DNA from: Himantopus leucocephalus
Taxonomy: Eukaryota; Chordata; Aves; Charadriiformes; Recurvirostridae
NCBI GenBank assembly: GCA_003993805.1
Contig: RSEF01000026.1
Span: forward strand, 4,117,068-4,181,067
Direction: 5' to 3'
DNA length: 64,000 bases
Part shown: positions 33,025 to 47,654 of the stretch, one piece after another
Position numbering within the stretch: the stretch's first letter is position 1
How the letters are laid out: every line of letters starts with the position of its first letter
The notes under the pieces: generated by a model
The model's input: the letters and a program-made list of their open reading frames with translations, nothing else
The model's database searches: none
What the model was told of the DNA's origin: nothing
Position numbers and translations under genes: made by a program

Positions 33025-36000
33025 ACTCCAAAGCAATAAAACTGCTCTTAACGGCTGTGTCCTCTTTTCCAGCTCCCGCAAAAAAAACACTCCGGGATAT
33101 TCAGCAGCCATCAGCCCAACTCACCTGAACCTGCCAGCTCCAAGCGCTGCAGAACTGGTAGCGCTTTACCAGTATCTCATGGTAGCTTTATAAAAAAATA
33201 ATTCTTGCCTTTTTTTTCTTTGCCGCTTACATAGGAGAAAGTGCTAAAGCTGCCCCTGACTTAAATATAAAGTTGTCATCCACACTGCCAAATAGTCTCA
33301 CCTTGCAAAAAGCTGCAATATGACAAAAATGCATGACTATCCCAGCAAAAATAGGGCAAGAATAAGTAGAAAGCAGCTGGTCTGACACCTGAGGGCTCTT
33401 CGGACTCTTCAAGCAACATAATTTTCTTGGACAGTGCGCACAGAAGAACACTGCTATCCCTATGCACACTAATAGCCACCTGGTTTGGAGCATCAGCTGA
33501 GAAGACAAGCTTAAGTGGGGGCGATGAAGAATCAATTCCTGATAATACTTCTCCTGTAACCGCTTAGTGGTGCACGTGGAAAAGACACTGAGAAGGGTTC
33601 TACGCTGCCAGTGGCTACATGGCGTCTGTGGATGAAGCGAGACTGGCTTTCACGAGCTATCAGTCAATTATCCCTGTTCCAGAATTCAAATGAAGCAGTT
33701 ACTGGAGATCTGATGAAGACTCCAGGCATCTCCAAAATGAGCCTGGTGATGCTGTCCTGTCATTTGTGCAATGCTGTGGTTGGAAGTTGTGACCCACCAC
33801 CAGAATTGCCCCGGCTTCTGCAATTCCTTTAACTGCACTGCCATATAAAGTTAATATACATCTGTGCTGTTGATGTGTTGCTCCAGCACTCATTTACTTT
33901 ACAATATTTTGGATATTATTGAGTAACAGAGGTGGGATCCACCTGTCCACTGAAATACTAAGAAATCTCTCCTTTTAAAAAAGTACAACTGTGATTTATC
34001 ATCCATTGTAGCTGGACTGACTCTGAGTTGGGAAGGTGGATGTGCTGGGTACAAAAAGGATAGCACAAAGCAGGTAGGAACAGGTGGAAGGAGCTTTTGA
34101 TGACCACACAGAGAATACGACATCATTAAGAAGACAGATGCAGCTCTTTCTCTAATTTATTATCTACACTGTCTCTTCCAGGATGACATTGTCTGCAGGG
34201 CAGAGGAAGGGGCTGTGTGATCGCGCATGAGGTAAGAAGGCAGAACTGGTGCAAAAAGGTCGGAAAAAAAAATCAATTGCTTTGGTACCTTGCATTCTTA
34301 ACTTTTTCAGGCAGAGCATATTTATTGCAGAATCTCATCTTGTTACTAATATTCAGCTGAAATGCAATAAGTGAAATCAGCTTGTTAGAAATCCAGGCAA
34401 TGTATTCATGTGTTTTTTTCTTCTCTTTTGGGAATCCTCTCCTGTGTAAATAAGACACATAATAACCCTTCTCTGCATTTTACACATGTGCGCTGCTTTT
34501 CAGCCATAAATGTCACAGTGTTAGCGTAATTATCCCCATTTTCCAGAAGAAAAAAAGAGGCACAGAAGGGTCTGATCCACAAATATTAGATGTGACAGCT
34601 AAATTTGGATGCCCATGTAGAGTGTAATTTTCAGTCCTCCCACCACCTCCTCTGACACAAGGAGGAATTGCTCAGGCAATCGCGTCAAAACCCCCAATGC
34701 CTCCAGTTAGGCTCAGATTTGCAGACTAACTCAGAAGATTGTTTATAGTGGGATGCTCCTGCATTTGGAAAAACTAAAAGTTGTTTTTGCATCTGAAGGG
34801 GGATCTGGGTTCATCAGATATTCTGACCTTGGGGATCATCTTGGGGAAATCCTGGCACACGCGCTCTCAGAAATAAAACACTGAAAGGTGACCCAGATCT
34901 TGGAAAACCGGACCGCAAGGTATTTTCTATGGTGTGAGTACAGCAGGTCTGGGACAAGGGCTCTCAACTTGCAGGAGCCTTAGAAGGATGTTCTAAGCCG
35001 TAACTGTTCCAGGGAGCGTATGAAGGGACTTTTTATTTGTATTTAGGCACTGACTTGCGAAGTCCATCAGCTCCTACTTGGCACGTACAAGCACTCACAC
35101 TGCACAAACAGGGAGTTTAAATGCAAAGTGTATTCTCAGGATACACCAGTCACTGCAGCAAATTAAAGCCACTTAAGCGCGGTTCTATCCTGCGCGAGCC
35201 CCTCACGTGCTGCCGAATGCCACCACCAGGGCTGGGCTGGGGCAGCTCCCACCGCTGGAACCTGCCTGTGCTGTCATCTCCCCTTCGCAGCCGGGAGAGA
35301 CCACGCCGAGGCTGCGCAGAAAGGCCTGAGCACGGGTGAAAATCAGGCTTTAGAGAAGATACAGTGGCCAAAACACTAATCCCGCACAGGGAAATCTGAC
35401 GATGTTTTTTTTAAAAATCCACCCAGAGCACAGATGACGGAGAACATGAAGACAGTAAGACACAACAGAGCCCAGAAACTGCTCAGCAAGATACAAACCC
35501 TCTGTGCTCCATCTATCCCTCAAGGACCTACCAATTTTCAGCTGACAGTGCCATACATTTAGCTCCATTTAATTTCTGAATTTACACAAAGACACTGTAA
35601 GGGATTGTGATTTTCCAGTGGAAAAATAGGGTCTCGCTGTATCTAACCCTTTGAGTATTTTAATCTTTAAATCAATAAAATCCATTAAACAAATTGCTCT
35701 CCCCCCCTTCTCCATGCATCCTATCCAAACTGAACCGTTTTGCCATTATTTATTTATTTTGAAGCATGTTTCACAGCTCTGATGATGGATTGAGCACTTC
35801 TGCTGGTGCAGTTCAGCTGTCGAAGGGCTGCAGCAAAATCACAGTTTCAAACTTTGAATGGAAACAAATGGCCTGTAAATGCAGTGCTCGAGAGGAAAAG
35901 ACACTCCACAAAAAGCCTGAGATGTTTATAGATTTTAGGCTTCATGCTCTGTATGTGCAAATCAGAAGTAATGATTAAAAACAGCTCTTCTCTTTGGAAA

Positions 36001-37951
36001 GGTTAAGTGTCTCATCTCATACAAAGGAACTCTGTGTACCAGCACTCTTAAAGCCTGGAGTGAGATCAAGTGCGTGTAGTCTTGATAGCAGAATATTTAG
36101 TGATAAAGAATGAATATCAGGGAGGATTGAAAATATGGAGAGCAGGCAGATGTGCTGCAGCACTTGGAACTGTATTGACAAGACTGAGTCGGAAATTCAC
36201 CCAATAGAGAACACAAAAAAAATAGAAAAATAGTTGGAGATTCATGTGTTTAGGGGAGGGTGTATCTTCCACATGCTGAGGAGACAAAGGGAGGAAAAGA
36301 CTTCCCACCCCCTCTTGCTAGGAATTCCTGCTCGGTCTGGGTACGGACTAAGAAACGGGTAAAAACTCTTGGAAAACCACATGTTAATAGAACAGTGGTT
36401 AGGGACTTCCTTTTTCTCGGGTTTTGGGAAGCAGCAAGAGCCCCTTCGTTTGCCAAGGCCAGGGTGAAGCTCAGGGACAGCTTTCTCAGATGCAGCCTTC
36501 AGAGCCAGGCTTATTGATGGACTTTGCCTGGTCGTAAGAGGCTAGCAAATTATGAACTGAATATTATTATAACATACTTCAAAAGGATTGTGGGTCTAGG
36601 ACATACAGTCTGATCTCACTGAAACTGCAGAAAGACACTAGGCACAAGTTCCACTACTACTGGAAGCAGTAAGAGATTTTTCTCTCTGCGTATCAGCCCG
36701 TTTCACTCTCAGCAAAGAACAAACTGGGTAGAGCCCCGTAAGTCTGGTGAGAAATATTTTTCTTACTGGTCCGTTGGAGCTAATGAGATAGTTTTCTAAA
36801 TTAAGTCTCTAAACATGACATTAAGCAGAATGGGGAGGAGAGTACAGGGGCTGGCAAGACTCCATAATTAATTTTCTGACATTTGGAGAACTGTGACATT
36901 GGGTCTTATCTGTCTGTGATGAAATACTCCACAGCCCTAAGGCAACTGATAGTATTTAACCAGTCTTCTGATATCCAGACAAATAACAACTTATTATGTC
37001 TCAGACTCAACAGAAGGACCAAAAAAAGAAAAAAGTTGAGGGCTTAAAATTAAAGCATTGAAGTATCGTTATGCCTGAGCTTCTCAAGCAATGAAAATCC
37101 ATTTTTGGCGTATTGGCATTATAAAAGGCAGGGTTAAAACATTAAGTTTTGGCTCGTTTACAGGCCAGCACTCTGTGTCTCCTGCTTCGGATGGTATGGA
37201 TATGGCAGAAGAGAGATGCTCTGTTGGCATGAGAAGGGAGAAGCGATGGGAAGGCAGCAGGAGCTGCTGCGGAATATAAAGAATCAGCAACAGAGTCCGG
37301 AGCCCGGGGCTGTGGATCTGGGGTCTGCTGCTGGGAGAGGAACTTGCTTCTGCTGGCTGCGTTTAGGGTCCTCTGAAAACGAACCCAAAGAAGCGCACGG
37401 GCCAAGCAGGTCTCTCCATAGTTGCTTGTCCAGCATTCACCGCAGAGATTTCACACACGCAGCACAACTTGCCAGTGGAATTGGCCACGCCACTTGGTTT
37501 TTCTGTTTCCTGGTAAGAAGAGGGGAGTAAGGGGATAATGCTTTCTTTGTCAGCCTTGTCTATACAGATTAAGATCTCTCTGACAGCGGATCTTCTCTTA
37601 ATGAGTTTAACACAAAGGCATCTTCCACCAACAATAATGCTAAACCACATAGGAACTGTTTGGGTTCCTATTTAATAGAAAAAAAATAAAGAACACAGCA
37701 AATGCCAAGAGTTTGTAATGGGTAACTACATGCAGTCAGAACTCGATGATGAGTACCAGCGACCGGAGCAACCTACGGGAAACGTCCCTCCTCTGACCAC
37801 AGGACAGCTGCCAACACACCAGAAACAAGAAGAGGTTTTGTGAAGGATCCTTCATTTTGACTTCCTGAATGTGCAAAAAGCAGAAATTCTAGGAGCACAG
37901 TGAACCCATTTAAACAGTGTTTAGCAAGATAATTGCAGCAGCTAATTGCCA
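33025..37951. other. Long non-coding stretch, no gene seen
   Basis: Nearly 5 kb with no supported gene. Open frames reach only 104 codons (37216-37530) and have no domain. A run of seven C lies at about 35701-35707 and a TTTA-type run near 35745-35757. A GC-richer interval at 35195-35335 gives mirror frames on both strands. No interspersed repeat recognised. Confidence 0.7.
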
Positions 37952-37972
37952 AATAATAATAATAATAATAAT
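37952..37972. repeat. (AAT)7 microsatellite
   Basis: Seven perfect AAT units. It is a potential length-polymorphic marker. Confidence 0.9.
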
Positions 37973-40900
37973 AAAACATCTTGAAGTTTGCTAATGGATG
38001 GGTTGAAATACTGTAATTCTTAACAGATAGCAATTAATACAGGCTTGAGTATTCAATAAATTAAGAAACCTCATCTGTACTGGAAGCACGTGATGATATA
38101 TTGAATGATGACAGCTCTGGCTTAGAAATCAGATATATCTGGAATCCTTTTATTTTTATGAGGACAGACAGACATTCTCCACTGGAAGCTAAATGAAGTT
38201 AAAGCCCTTTTGTAAACAGTTTGCAATCCCTGTATTCATTAAAGTCAAAAGAAATTGTGCTGTTAATCAAGTCTTCATTTTAAAAGGATCAGAACTGGAC
38301 CTGTCCTATAGCCCTCCCTCTCTCCCCACTTTTCCCATAACCACAGATCAAGCTTGTGTAAATTAAACCTAAATTTGGCTTTCTGTTTAATGTAGTTCTG
38401 TTCAGCTCTGGCCTTTTAGCCACAGTATCGTTTGCAAAGTGCGACCGGAAGATTCCAGAGTAAATTTTTTGCTGGTTTTCCTTTGGTCCGTGATGCAGGG
38501 TATAGAGCTTTTCTTCTCACGAAGTTCTATTTGCATAAAATATATATATTTGCTTGTACCATCTGAAGCTGACAGCATATGAGCATACTCCACACTCTGA
38601 AGTAATTTTACTCCAAATTGAAAATCATGAATATCTCAGGGGGTGGGGGGTGTTTGGTTTTCAAGGCCATTGTTTCTGGCAGTGTCACGTAGCTTCTTCA
38701 CTCTGAAGCAAAATCAAAAAGCAAGCTATTATAAATTATATATTTCTGAAATTTCTCAGTCTCAGGGTCCTCGACATCACGATGTGTTACAGCTGACACG
38801 ATCTCACATGGCACACCACTTAAAAACACTGGAACAAGGTTCTTTTTTCATTCTAAAGATAGAGCATAAAATTTTCTTTCTTCAAAGAACAGAATGCAGC
38901 TACAGAAATCGTGCGTGGACAAAGGAAAGCATCAGTCCTTGAATGAGGAAGAGCGGTGCCGTGCCATCAGGACTGGGTTCTGTTTCACTGTCTGCAGCAC
39001 ACACACATATGCCTTCCCCCCAAGATGCAGAATGAACCGTCAAAACCATCTGAAACCAAGGAAAGTCTATGAATGAGTTTGGAACTGTCACTACTATCAT
39101 TTCTCTACTGTCACTGCTCTAAAAATGACTATTTTCATAACGAAGCCCAAGTATGGTTGCAATTTGTTAATCGCTGAGAGTGGAAGCTCGGCCCTTGCTC
39201 TGTACGGGGCTCAAACGCAGCGTCTGTAACCTCAGCCCTACGCTGCCGCCTGCGGGTGCCGACGCGGTCAAGAACTGGTCCACTGCTGGTTCTGGACAGC
39301 AGTATTCCAAACTGCTCTTGCTTGGGCCTCGTTGGCTCCGATGGTCCTTTTATTTTTTGAAAATGTTTCCATTTTAATACAAGGGCACCAGCAAAGAATG
39401 CACGCTGGGGGCACGCAGCTGCTCCTCAGGTTGCAGTGACAGCCAGAACTTTGCTCTTGCAATGTCTTCTGCGTGTTTTCGTCCTCTTGATCGTCCACAT
39501 TTTAAATGTCTCATTTGAGCTGCTCCAAGATATAACCGCAAACATGCCTGTGTTTGTCAAGAATCTAAATCTAATCTCCAAACCACCTAAAATACTAGGC
39601 AGTATTAAGTTGCTGGGGTTTATTAATTTTTAAAAAAGTATGGCATGGGAAGAGATTTTCAAAAAGAGAGTCTTTCTCTGAAAGGTTAGAGCAAGCTCAG
39701 TTAGGCTCAGTTGCTGCCACTCTCCAAAATTAAAGGTTAAATTTAGCCAAAAAAGGGAAGCGGTATCTTCCATCAGTGAGCATTCAATTGCAGTGACATA
39801 ACAATGCCACAAGAGCAATTTAATTCTTGGCATATTTAGAGGTGGCATTAGGGAGTCTACCAAGGTAGCAATTTTCTAGATAATCAACCTAATGTCTTCA
39901 TTCTAAGTGCATTTATATGTGTAAGTTAATTAGGGGAGTTAATTTTCACAAATGGCAGAAAATCTGCATTTTCCAGTAAGCTTTGTTTCATGCCAGTTCA
40001 TGATTCAAGGTAGCTGCGAAAGATAACCTGACGTTCCTATCTATTACCATAACCAGTCTGCATCACGAGCAGACTTCATTTGTCAGTCTGGCAGCTGCAC
40101 CGGCGGCTTTCTGGTGCTGTACTGCCGAATCCAAGTACTCGCCGGGGGGCAAAAGGACAACTCTCCCTACACCAGATTGCATCGTTGTGGAGAGTACGAA
40201 TCGCAGCCCCTAAATACTGCAGCATCCATCCGCGTAACTTAGCACGGTCACAGGGTAGAGAGAAACTTTTGCCGGCGAAAATAAGAAAATGGCAATAGAA
40301 GCTAAGTGACCTTCTTTCTTGTCATGTCATTTCAAAACAGTTAAGCGTGCCACATTTCTGCGAGACCACTGCGAATCACTGGGGAACCAGGATGACTATG
40401 GATCAAAATTACTGGCAGTAAATACGGAATTGCAAAAATGCATCTCAAGGGGTGGCAAAATGTCTCCATTGTTTAAACATAAGTTCCCCACTGCAGCCCC
40501 GTTACAGGACACTGTGCTGTAGGGAAAAACGCTCGAAAGTAACTCTGTGGATGACCTCACAATTGTCTCAAACCTTTATGCTAAAATTCTGTAAAAAGGA
40601 TAAAAGCAGACAGTGATATCTGGCCTCAGTGAAGCAAGAGGGAATTTTACCACACGCTTTAAAAAGCCCAGAATTTCAAACAGAGTCTGTAAAAGTTAAA
40701 TTGCTCTGAATAGCCATGCCGGATCTCCAAATTCAGCAGGGCTATCTGAGTCCACAGCAAGTGCACATGTATTAAAATAATGGCTACTTTCCACTTTTTA
40801 AAAGCGTTAATGCTTTCAGTTAAAAAAAAGGAAAGCCTTTTTGTTGATTGCTCTTACACTTGTTCCTCTGAGGAGCTCTCAGCACTGCTCTCTCCTCTCC

Positions 40901-41720
40901 TCCTTTGTGCTCGGCTTCTGCATATCTTCCTCCATGTGCCCCCTTCGACCCCACTTCCATATTCATTTTTACCTTATTGAGTACAAGCCAACTCGGAGCA
41001 AAGACAGAGGACGTGTGACAACAGGGCCACTGGCACGTGCGGCAATTCTGCGAGAGCAAATACGGCTTTTAAAGCACAACTGAAACATGAGCCATTTTCT
41101 ACCGCTGCGGTGGGACCAAAAATCCACTTCTCTGCTCCCCAGACCCATCCACCCAACCAGGCTGAACCCGTAGCGGGGAGGAAGGAGTTTGCTCTTCATG
41201 CGCCAGATGAAAGATGCAAACGTGCAAACTCACACAAAGGCAGGAGGAAGCAGGGAGAAAAAAACTTACTTCTCACTGGTTTGTGTGAATGGAAACTGCT
41301 GGTCTCTACACGGCAGTACAGACACTCCGGATTTTGTGTTGTGACATGCTGATCTGCCATTATGTTTTGTGGAGGCAATAGTGGAAGAAAGGAACATATG
41401 GAAACTTTGATTTCCACACTTACACTACTCTTGCTATCACGGTTTTACATCCAACTATTCTTTTCAACTTGAAATTTAATTATCTTCTGAGCATTTATAA
41501 TCCACCCATCACTGCAGTAGCCAGGTGCCAAACACAACAATTAAAAAGAATGATTGCTTCCCACGAAAGGGCCAATTTCCTGGTCCTTGTCCCAAGGAGC
41601 GATTCTTGCCGCGCCTGCAGGGGGGTAAGGATTTACGGGAAGGGAGCTTTGCCGGCACGCAGACGCCGGCGGCACGGGAACGTCACCAGCTCAGTGCAAT
41701 GCATTTGATGTAGAGAGATG
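37973..41720. other. Long non-coding stretch, no gene seen
   Basis: No supported gene; frames are at most 99 codons. A perfect octamer on the minus strand (ATTTGCAT on plus) is at 38529-38536, next to a short TA-rich run. A G-rich word lies at about 38639-38650, and TTAATTAGGGG-type sequence near 39928-39938. A small CpG-containing interval lies around 41600-41690. No interspersed repeat recognised. Confidence 0.7.
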
Positions 41721-44700
41721 CTGGAAAAGGGTCTGCGCCCAGAAAGCAAACATTGCACCGGTAAAAGAATGTGTCTGGAACGCACCCAGTGCCGACTGCT
41801 AGTAAAATGCTTTTCACTTACTTGCACACCCGCGCTGAGCTGCCCCTCTACCACCGCATGGCACAAGCCAACACCTGTAACAGAGGGAAAGACAATAACT
41901 TTAGATTTTGCTGAATCTTCCAGGGGACAATTTCACGTGCTTTGGCAACAATTTAAACACACACATATTTGCCTTGTAATTAGTCAGCTACTGCCTGTGC
42001 CCATTAACAGCCTTACGGATTTGGGGAGGAGTAGGCTGGGCGGAAAGCACACGGCAGAGCAGCCAGCACCTGATTTTAAAGAAGTTATTACATCTTAAGG
42101 TGATCAATTGGCTGTTGCCCCAGACGCGCTGGAGGAGAGGAACGGGAGCTGGCAGAGCAGCCAGCAGCCAGATGTCCCGCAGTAGCACAGCTTTCCAAAC
42201 CCTCCTGCCCCTCCGGTTTTCCTAACATGGTTTCCTATCAAGTGAAATGGAAACCGTGACAAGAGGGGAAATAAAAGCCAGAGCCCGACACATTCAGCAA
42301 GAGACTGCGAGCTACGGCTTTCTTACAGTGATGTAAAACAGGAGAGATTGAAGCACAGTGCTAGGCTATTTTATATATGAAATATACATTTTTAAGCTGT
42401 CTATTAACCTATGTTAGCCTTCAATTAGATCAGTAATGCTTTGAGGGAAGAACTGTTTCTGATGTATGCTTATACTGAATAATGAAAGATTGGCCCCCAG
42501 GTACTACAGCCCTATCAATAATAAACATTATTACCAAATAATAGCAATGAAGACTTGGAGTTAATATTTAAAATGGGCATGAGACCAAGAGCATGCCCAA
42601 GCACATTTCACGCTTATTTTAATTGCCACAAGACAAATAGAATGAGGATGGATGTTCGCTCAAAAGGGTGTGATTCTGTTTTGCTGAAGCACTCAGATTT
42701 TAGTGTGCTATTGTCGAGCCTATTTGGAGTAAATTGTGGGTAGAATTGCAATGAGAGATGTAGTTGCCTAGCAAAGGTCTAAGATTTCCATTTAAAATTA
42801 ATGTGAACTGTTTCTCTGAATCTGACATATGGGCTTTGAGAACCCCTGCCAAGATGTCAAGAGCTAGAATGCTCCCCCTCTAACTCCGAAAAAATGCTGG
42901 AGGCAACTTTCTCCTGGTATTTTGGCATTTGGCTCAAATGCAAAACAGAGAGACACAGAAACCCTCCTGCAGTGGAGCTGCACAATTCGGTCAGTTTACG
43001 GAGTCACAAACAATGCGACGGCTCTGACGGAACATCAGCTCTGCTCCCTCCTGGACCAGCGGCTGAACCTGCCCTCAGGGTGTCCACCTCGGAGAGGTGG
43101 TCTGGGGAGGCTTCTCATCCCCTGCCCTCCAGCGATCTCATCCACCAGGGTAACATCCCCGTATCATCTCCAGCACAACAATGCTATGAGGAAAGCTCCT
43201 CGTCCCTTCTGATCAGTGAACTGAAAGCCCCTGGACACTCCGCAAAGGCAAGCGGTCAATGGCTTATCTGAGCAACCTAAGCCCCGGACAGAGGGATGGT
43301 GGTCAGAGACCATCAGACAGATCGGGGTGGCACAAGCGCCACCGGAGCTTTTGGCTCTTCTGAAATTCAGATCACACTCATTGCCTTACTCTGCTACCAG
43401 AAAAGAGAAGAGAAACAACTGCTGTGGTGGCGTGACAGATGCGTGGTCTGTGGTTAAAGTGTTGGCATAAAACTGGTGCCAAAAGGAGATTTGGGAAGTG
43501 CTTAATTTTTATGGGAATGGCAGCCATTAAGTACATGATGGGGAAGATAGATGGAGGAAAATTATACTCACATTTAACCCCTTTCCAAACCTCTCAGCTA
43601 TTTCAAAGGCTTTATATTATGACCTTTTGGAGCCCTCAGGTTTTGCTCTGAACACGGGCTGGGCTACCAGTGATGCTCTCCTGACCCAGACAAGCTGGAG
43701 TGGTCCCCAGTCAGGTCCCCCTGCAGCTTCCGCTCTCCACATCGCTGCTCCCACCATCATCCCAAATCCTTGGTCCTGCTCCACCCTGGGGCCCTGGGCA
43801 CAGCAAAGGCCTTTTCAAATCCTCCAACTCCCCATCCCCCTGATTTACCTCCCCTGCCATCAGATCACCTTCTGATCTAGACTTTCGTGGGTACCCGAGC
43901 TTGCTCAGCACTTAGGAAAGTTCATTTCCCCTTAAACAAATTCCCCTTCTGCTCCACTAGAAAGAACATACACTACTTCTCTTTGGTTTGTTTTTGTCTT
44001 TTTTTTTTTTCACATTTCCCAAATTATACCCTTTCTAATAAGTGTGAAACTCTTTGCAGTGAAACATGGTGGCAATAAGGGTGAAATCTGCCAAGGGTTA
44101 TACAGAATCAAAGACTAAACTGTCTCAGAAGGCAGCGTGGGGAAGGGGAACTGCAGAGGAGGGGGGGAAAGGAGAAAATAAGCATCAAGGTGAATGGAGG
44201 ATAAACACAATCAGCTCTAAAATGTGAGAAAAAAGATAAAGATACTAAAACTCTCTCCAGAAAGACAGAAATGAATGCTCAGCTTCCCACACCGTCTCTA
44301 GGATGCCAAAGGAGGCTCACAGACAAAGGAGAAAAGATGGTCTCTGGATGCAGAACCCTCCTGCCAGAGCCAGGACAGGCCGCTCCGGGCCGTCTCTAAA
44401 CACCATCGTTTCCCCCGGAGCTTTTGGACAGACTTAAGACGCGTTCCGGGCTGGAGGCACAGGAGCCAGCTGTGCGAGGGGACAGGCAGTTTTGTACAAC
44501 TGCAGCTACAAACAGAATCCCTGATGTAGATCCTAAGCTATTTGGGACAAAAATTTCTTTTCTTTATATTCTCTATGAACGCAGCCTGAGGTGGCCCTCG
44601 TGTTCAGAGTAACCTTCTCAGTACACGCAGGAGAGCAGTAAAACACTAGCACACAGGTGTCTCGTTCCCAGCCACTCCTTCTTTTGAAATGCAAACATTG

Positions 44701-45425
44701 CCTTTTGCAGCTGAATCCATGGTAGAAGTGAGAGGAGAGAGAAAACTTAAATAAACAGAAAGATGAAATCACAAGAAGAAAATCCCAGCAACGCTTCTGC
44801 TGTGTCGGCTGGATGCAGTACACCTCCTCGTCCCAACCAACGCCGTTCCTTCCCTGTGGCGGCAGCAGCAGAGCAGAGCACCGCCTTTACCAGCAGCGGT
44901 GCAAGGACACAGGGTCTGGAGAAGGAAACAATGAGGAGTCAAGACAGGATAGTGTCTGACACGGGGTTTCTTCTGCTCCAGTGTGTCTCCTGCAGATAGA
45001 GACAGTGCTGCGCCATCAGCTCTCAGGCCAGCGTCAGCCACGGGCTTCCCAACCCCTCCGCATCCATTCACTTATCTTCTGCTCAAAGCCACACTTCATG
45101 GCAGTAACACTGCCATTGATAGCTGCCATGTAAGTGGGCTTCTGTGCAAGGCTTGTTGTGGCTTTAAGTGTATCTCCATTACACTGCGGAGTTCCGGGAC
45201 CAAATTCCCTGGCTTTCGGATGGATAAGTGCAGCCGAGCGACACATACACCGCACCAGGGACAACGTTCCCCACAGAGAGACGCAGCCTGTTCTGGCCAC
45301 ACCAGGAAAATATTTTCCGGTAATGGAAATAGTCTGGAAGAAGAAACAAAACACGCAGACACACACAAAGATGTTGGCTTTTTTTGTTTAATCTGACTTG
45401 GAATATGTTGAATTGGTTCATTGTT
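41721..45425. other. Long non-coding stretch, no gene seen
   Basis: No supported gene. Opposed frames of 100-137 codons around 44763-45396 overlap on both strands and have no domain. The plus frames 41718-42098 and 42894-43271 (126 and 125 codons) are likewise featureless. A poly-T of about 11 lies near 44000 and a seven-G run near 44161. Confidence 0.7.
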
Positions 45426-45660
45426 TGCAGAGGAATCTGAGCAGAATTAATGATTCGCGCAGGCAGGAAGAGGCACTGTTTTGCAAATGCAGTGGCCAGA
45501 CATTCTCCAAGATCTGTAATCTAATTTAGCTCGGAGAGTTAATGATTTTAATGATTTGTTGTGATCTCAAAACAACTGTTAGGAGATAAATCTACATCAT
45601 TAAACCTATTATGGTGTTTTGCTTCATTTAGCAAATGGTGTTTTTTTGTTCAGAAGACGC
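45426..45660. promoter_or_regulatory. Cluster of TTAATGATT motifs, candidate enhancer
   Basis: The nine-base word TTAATGATT occurs three times: at 45447-45455 and as two directly abutting copies at 45539-45547 and 45548-45556. A TGCAAATGC word and further TAAT cores are nearby, and the block is free of open frames. Abutting TAAT-GATT cores resemble paired homeodomain/HOX-PBX type sites. Motif evidence only. Confidence 0.3.
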
Positions 45661-47631
45661 CCACATTTTAAACAAGCAGAGAGGTCAGCTGCTGATGGTA
45701 AGGAACAATTTATTCCCAGCTCCCTCCGAGACTGAAATGAAAGGTGTCCTTGGGAAAAAAAAATAATTCTTCACAAATGTTATTGACTATTTTATAAACA
45801 GAAAGCTTTTCTTGCGCTGTGATGCGTGTCATTGTGTGAGCGTCTGTTACAAACCAGACAAGTTTTCTGAAAACAGCCATCGAGCTGATGGTTCGGGATC
45901 ACTTGGTTTAAGATCCAGTCACTTCTCGGGGAACCACGCGGGGCTGCCGCGCTCCGGGAGCGGAGCTCACTGACGCCTGCTTCAAGTTTAGGGCAGTGGG
46001 AGAGCAATAGCACGAGAAAGATGTCAACGTCGAGAAGCTTTTTAGCAGCTCTTTAGCGCCGGATGGGGTGTTTTGCTTCAGGTTTTGGAAAGATGGGTCC
46101 ACGTCCCAAAGCACGGTGGGCGACGAACCGTCCTCTTGCGGGACATCTCCATGGAGAAAGCAAAGTGCCATGAACAAAGCCCACGTCCTCCGGCCATCCT
46201 TCCAGCACCTCCCTTCTGCCCCGCACCTCTCCTGCGCACCAAGACCCAGCTCAGGAAGGAAAAATTTCCGTAAGACTGATGCAAGGTTTAGCCTACAAAA
46301 TGTGCATTTAATTCTCTTGAGACTGATGAATCCCGCTGCCATCCTCTTACAAATACGGTGCATAATCCTCCTGTGCGCACAACCGAACAATAACGAATGC
46401 CCGGTACCATGGACATGAGTGACTTGACTTGCATCACCGGTTACATTCTTCACATAATCAGGGACAGGTTGATGATGAAGCACGGGCAAAGAGATGAAGC
46501 TCTGGCAAGTAATCTCAGCTGCAGGAGGAAGATGGAGAGCGCACGTTCCCCCAGTCAGCAGCGGGCGCCCAGCCATGGCGATGTCCCACCGCATGAAGAT
46601 GCTGATGCAGTGCCACTAAAGGGACGGATTTCGACTACGGTTTCATTGTGTTCTCCCATCCCAAGCTTCCTCCAATCTGTTCTATTAAAAAGCCTTTTAC
46701 ACTGACTGTGGTGAGGATGGAAGGAAGAGCAGAGGAGGATATATGTTTTCTTACTTTTTGTGTCCGTCCTGTTTACACAGGAGAGAGCAAACAATCAACC
46801 TCTTTTCCCTGCAAGTTTGAGAAGTCTATTATGATTTGACTACATTTGCTCAAGCTAAATATTTTATAAATTTAAAATATAACACAAAGAAAAAAAAAAT
46901 CCTGTAAACAGCAATGACTGACTATTTCCTTGCCCCGCTCCTTTATAATCCCTAGGCAGGGAGAAATTTTTCAGTTCCTCAGCCGTCCTTCAGAAATCCC
47001 AACCATGACTCCCCGCGTTCAGCCTGCCGCCAAGCAAACACGAGAGATGCGGAGGGAGAGAAATGCATTTGTTGTGTTGTGGAAGTTAAGCACCCACTGG
47101 GGTCTGAGCTCCGTCCTCGGAGCCTTATAATCCCCTGTGCTGCATGGATAGCACAGACTTGTCACTTTAATAACCCAAAGTAAATAAAAACCAAAGAAAA
47201 TTCCTCTCAGTTGTGTTTATTTTGGGGAAACATCTTTCTTCAGCTCTGAATACAAGGAATATATTTTATTACCCACTGTGACATCTCAAAATGCAGAAAC
47301 TGAACTTAACTGGAAAAGAAAGTCATGTTCTGCCCTTCCGCATCGCTTTCATCCCTGGGGATTCCTATTTCTTACCACAGAGAAAAGACAGGAGGGTCTG
47401 CGGCTGCGCGGGCTGCACTCTAAACACACTTTGAAAAATCTATAAAGAATTGGCGATAGCCACCACCTGGATGGCAGCCGGAGCTCTGACGCTGTCTCAT
47501 ATAAGCCAAGCTCTACCCTGGGTCTAAATTAGTTCCTAATTTATACTTGTTAGTCAATCGTATAACTCAAATCAATACATTCACATTTTTAATTACCGCA
47601 TCATGACATGGAATTTTTTACTGAGTTGTTC
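45661..47631. other. Non-coding stretch containing the longest open frame
   Basis: No supported gene. The longest frame in the window, 228 codons on the minus strand at 45908-46594, lies here. It overlaps plus frames of 116 and 102 codons, shows no recognised domain or composition typical of a protein family, and coincides with a GC-rich interval at 46060-46240, so I judge it chance. Confidence 0.65.
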
Positions 47632-47654
47632 GTAGTAGTAATAATAATAATAAT
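47632..47654. repeat. (GTA)3(ATA)n compound microsatellite
   Basis: Three GTA units followed directly by about four to five ATA units. Confidence 0.85.

Noticed and set aside
45908..46594. 228-codon minus-strand open frame, the longest in the window
   Set aside because: No recognisable domain or signal, overlapped by plus-strand frames of over 100 codons, and no splice or promoter context; consistent with chance in a GC-rich interval.
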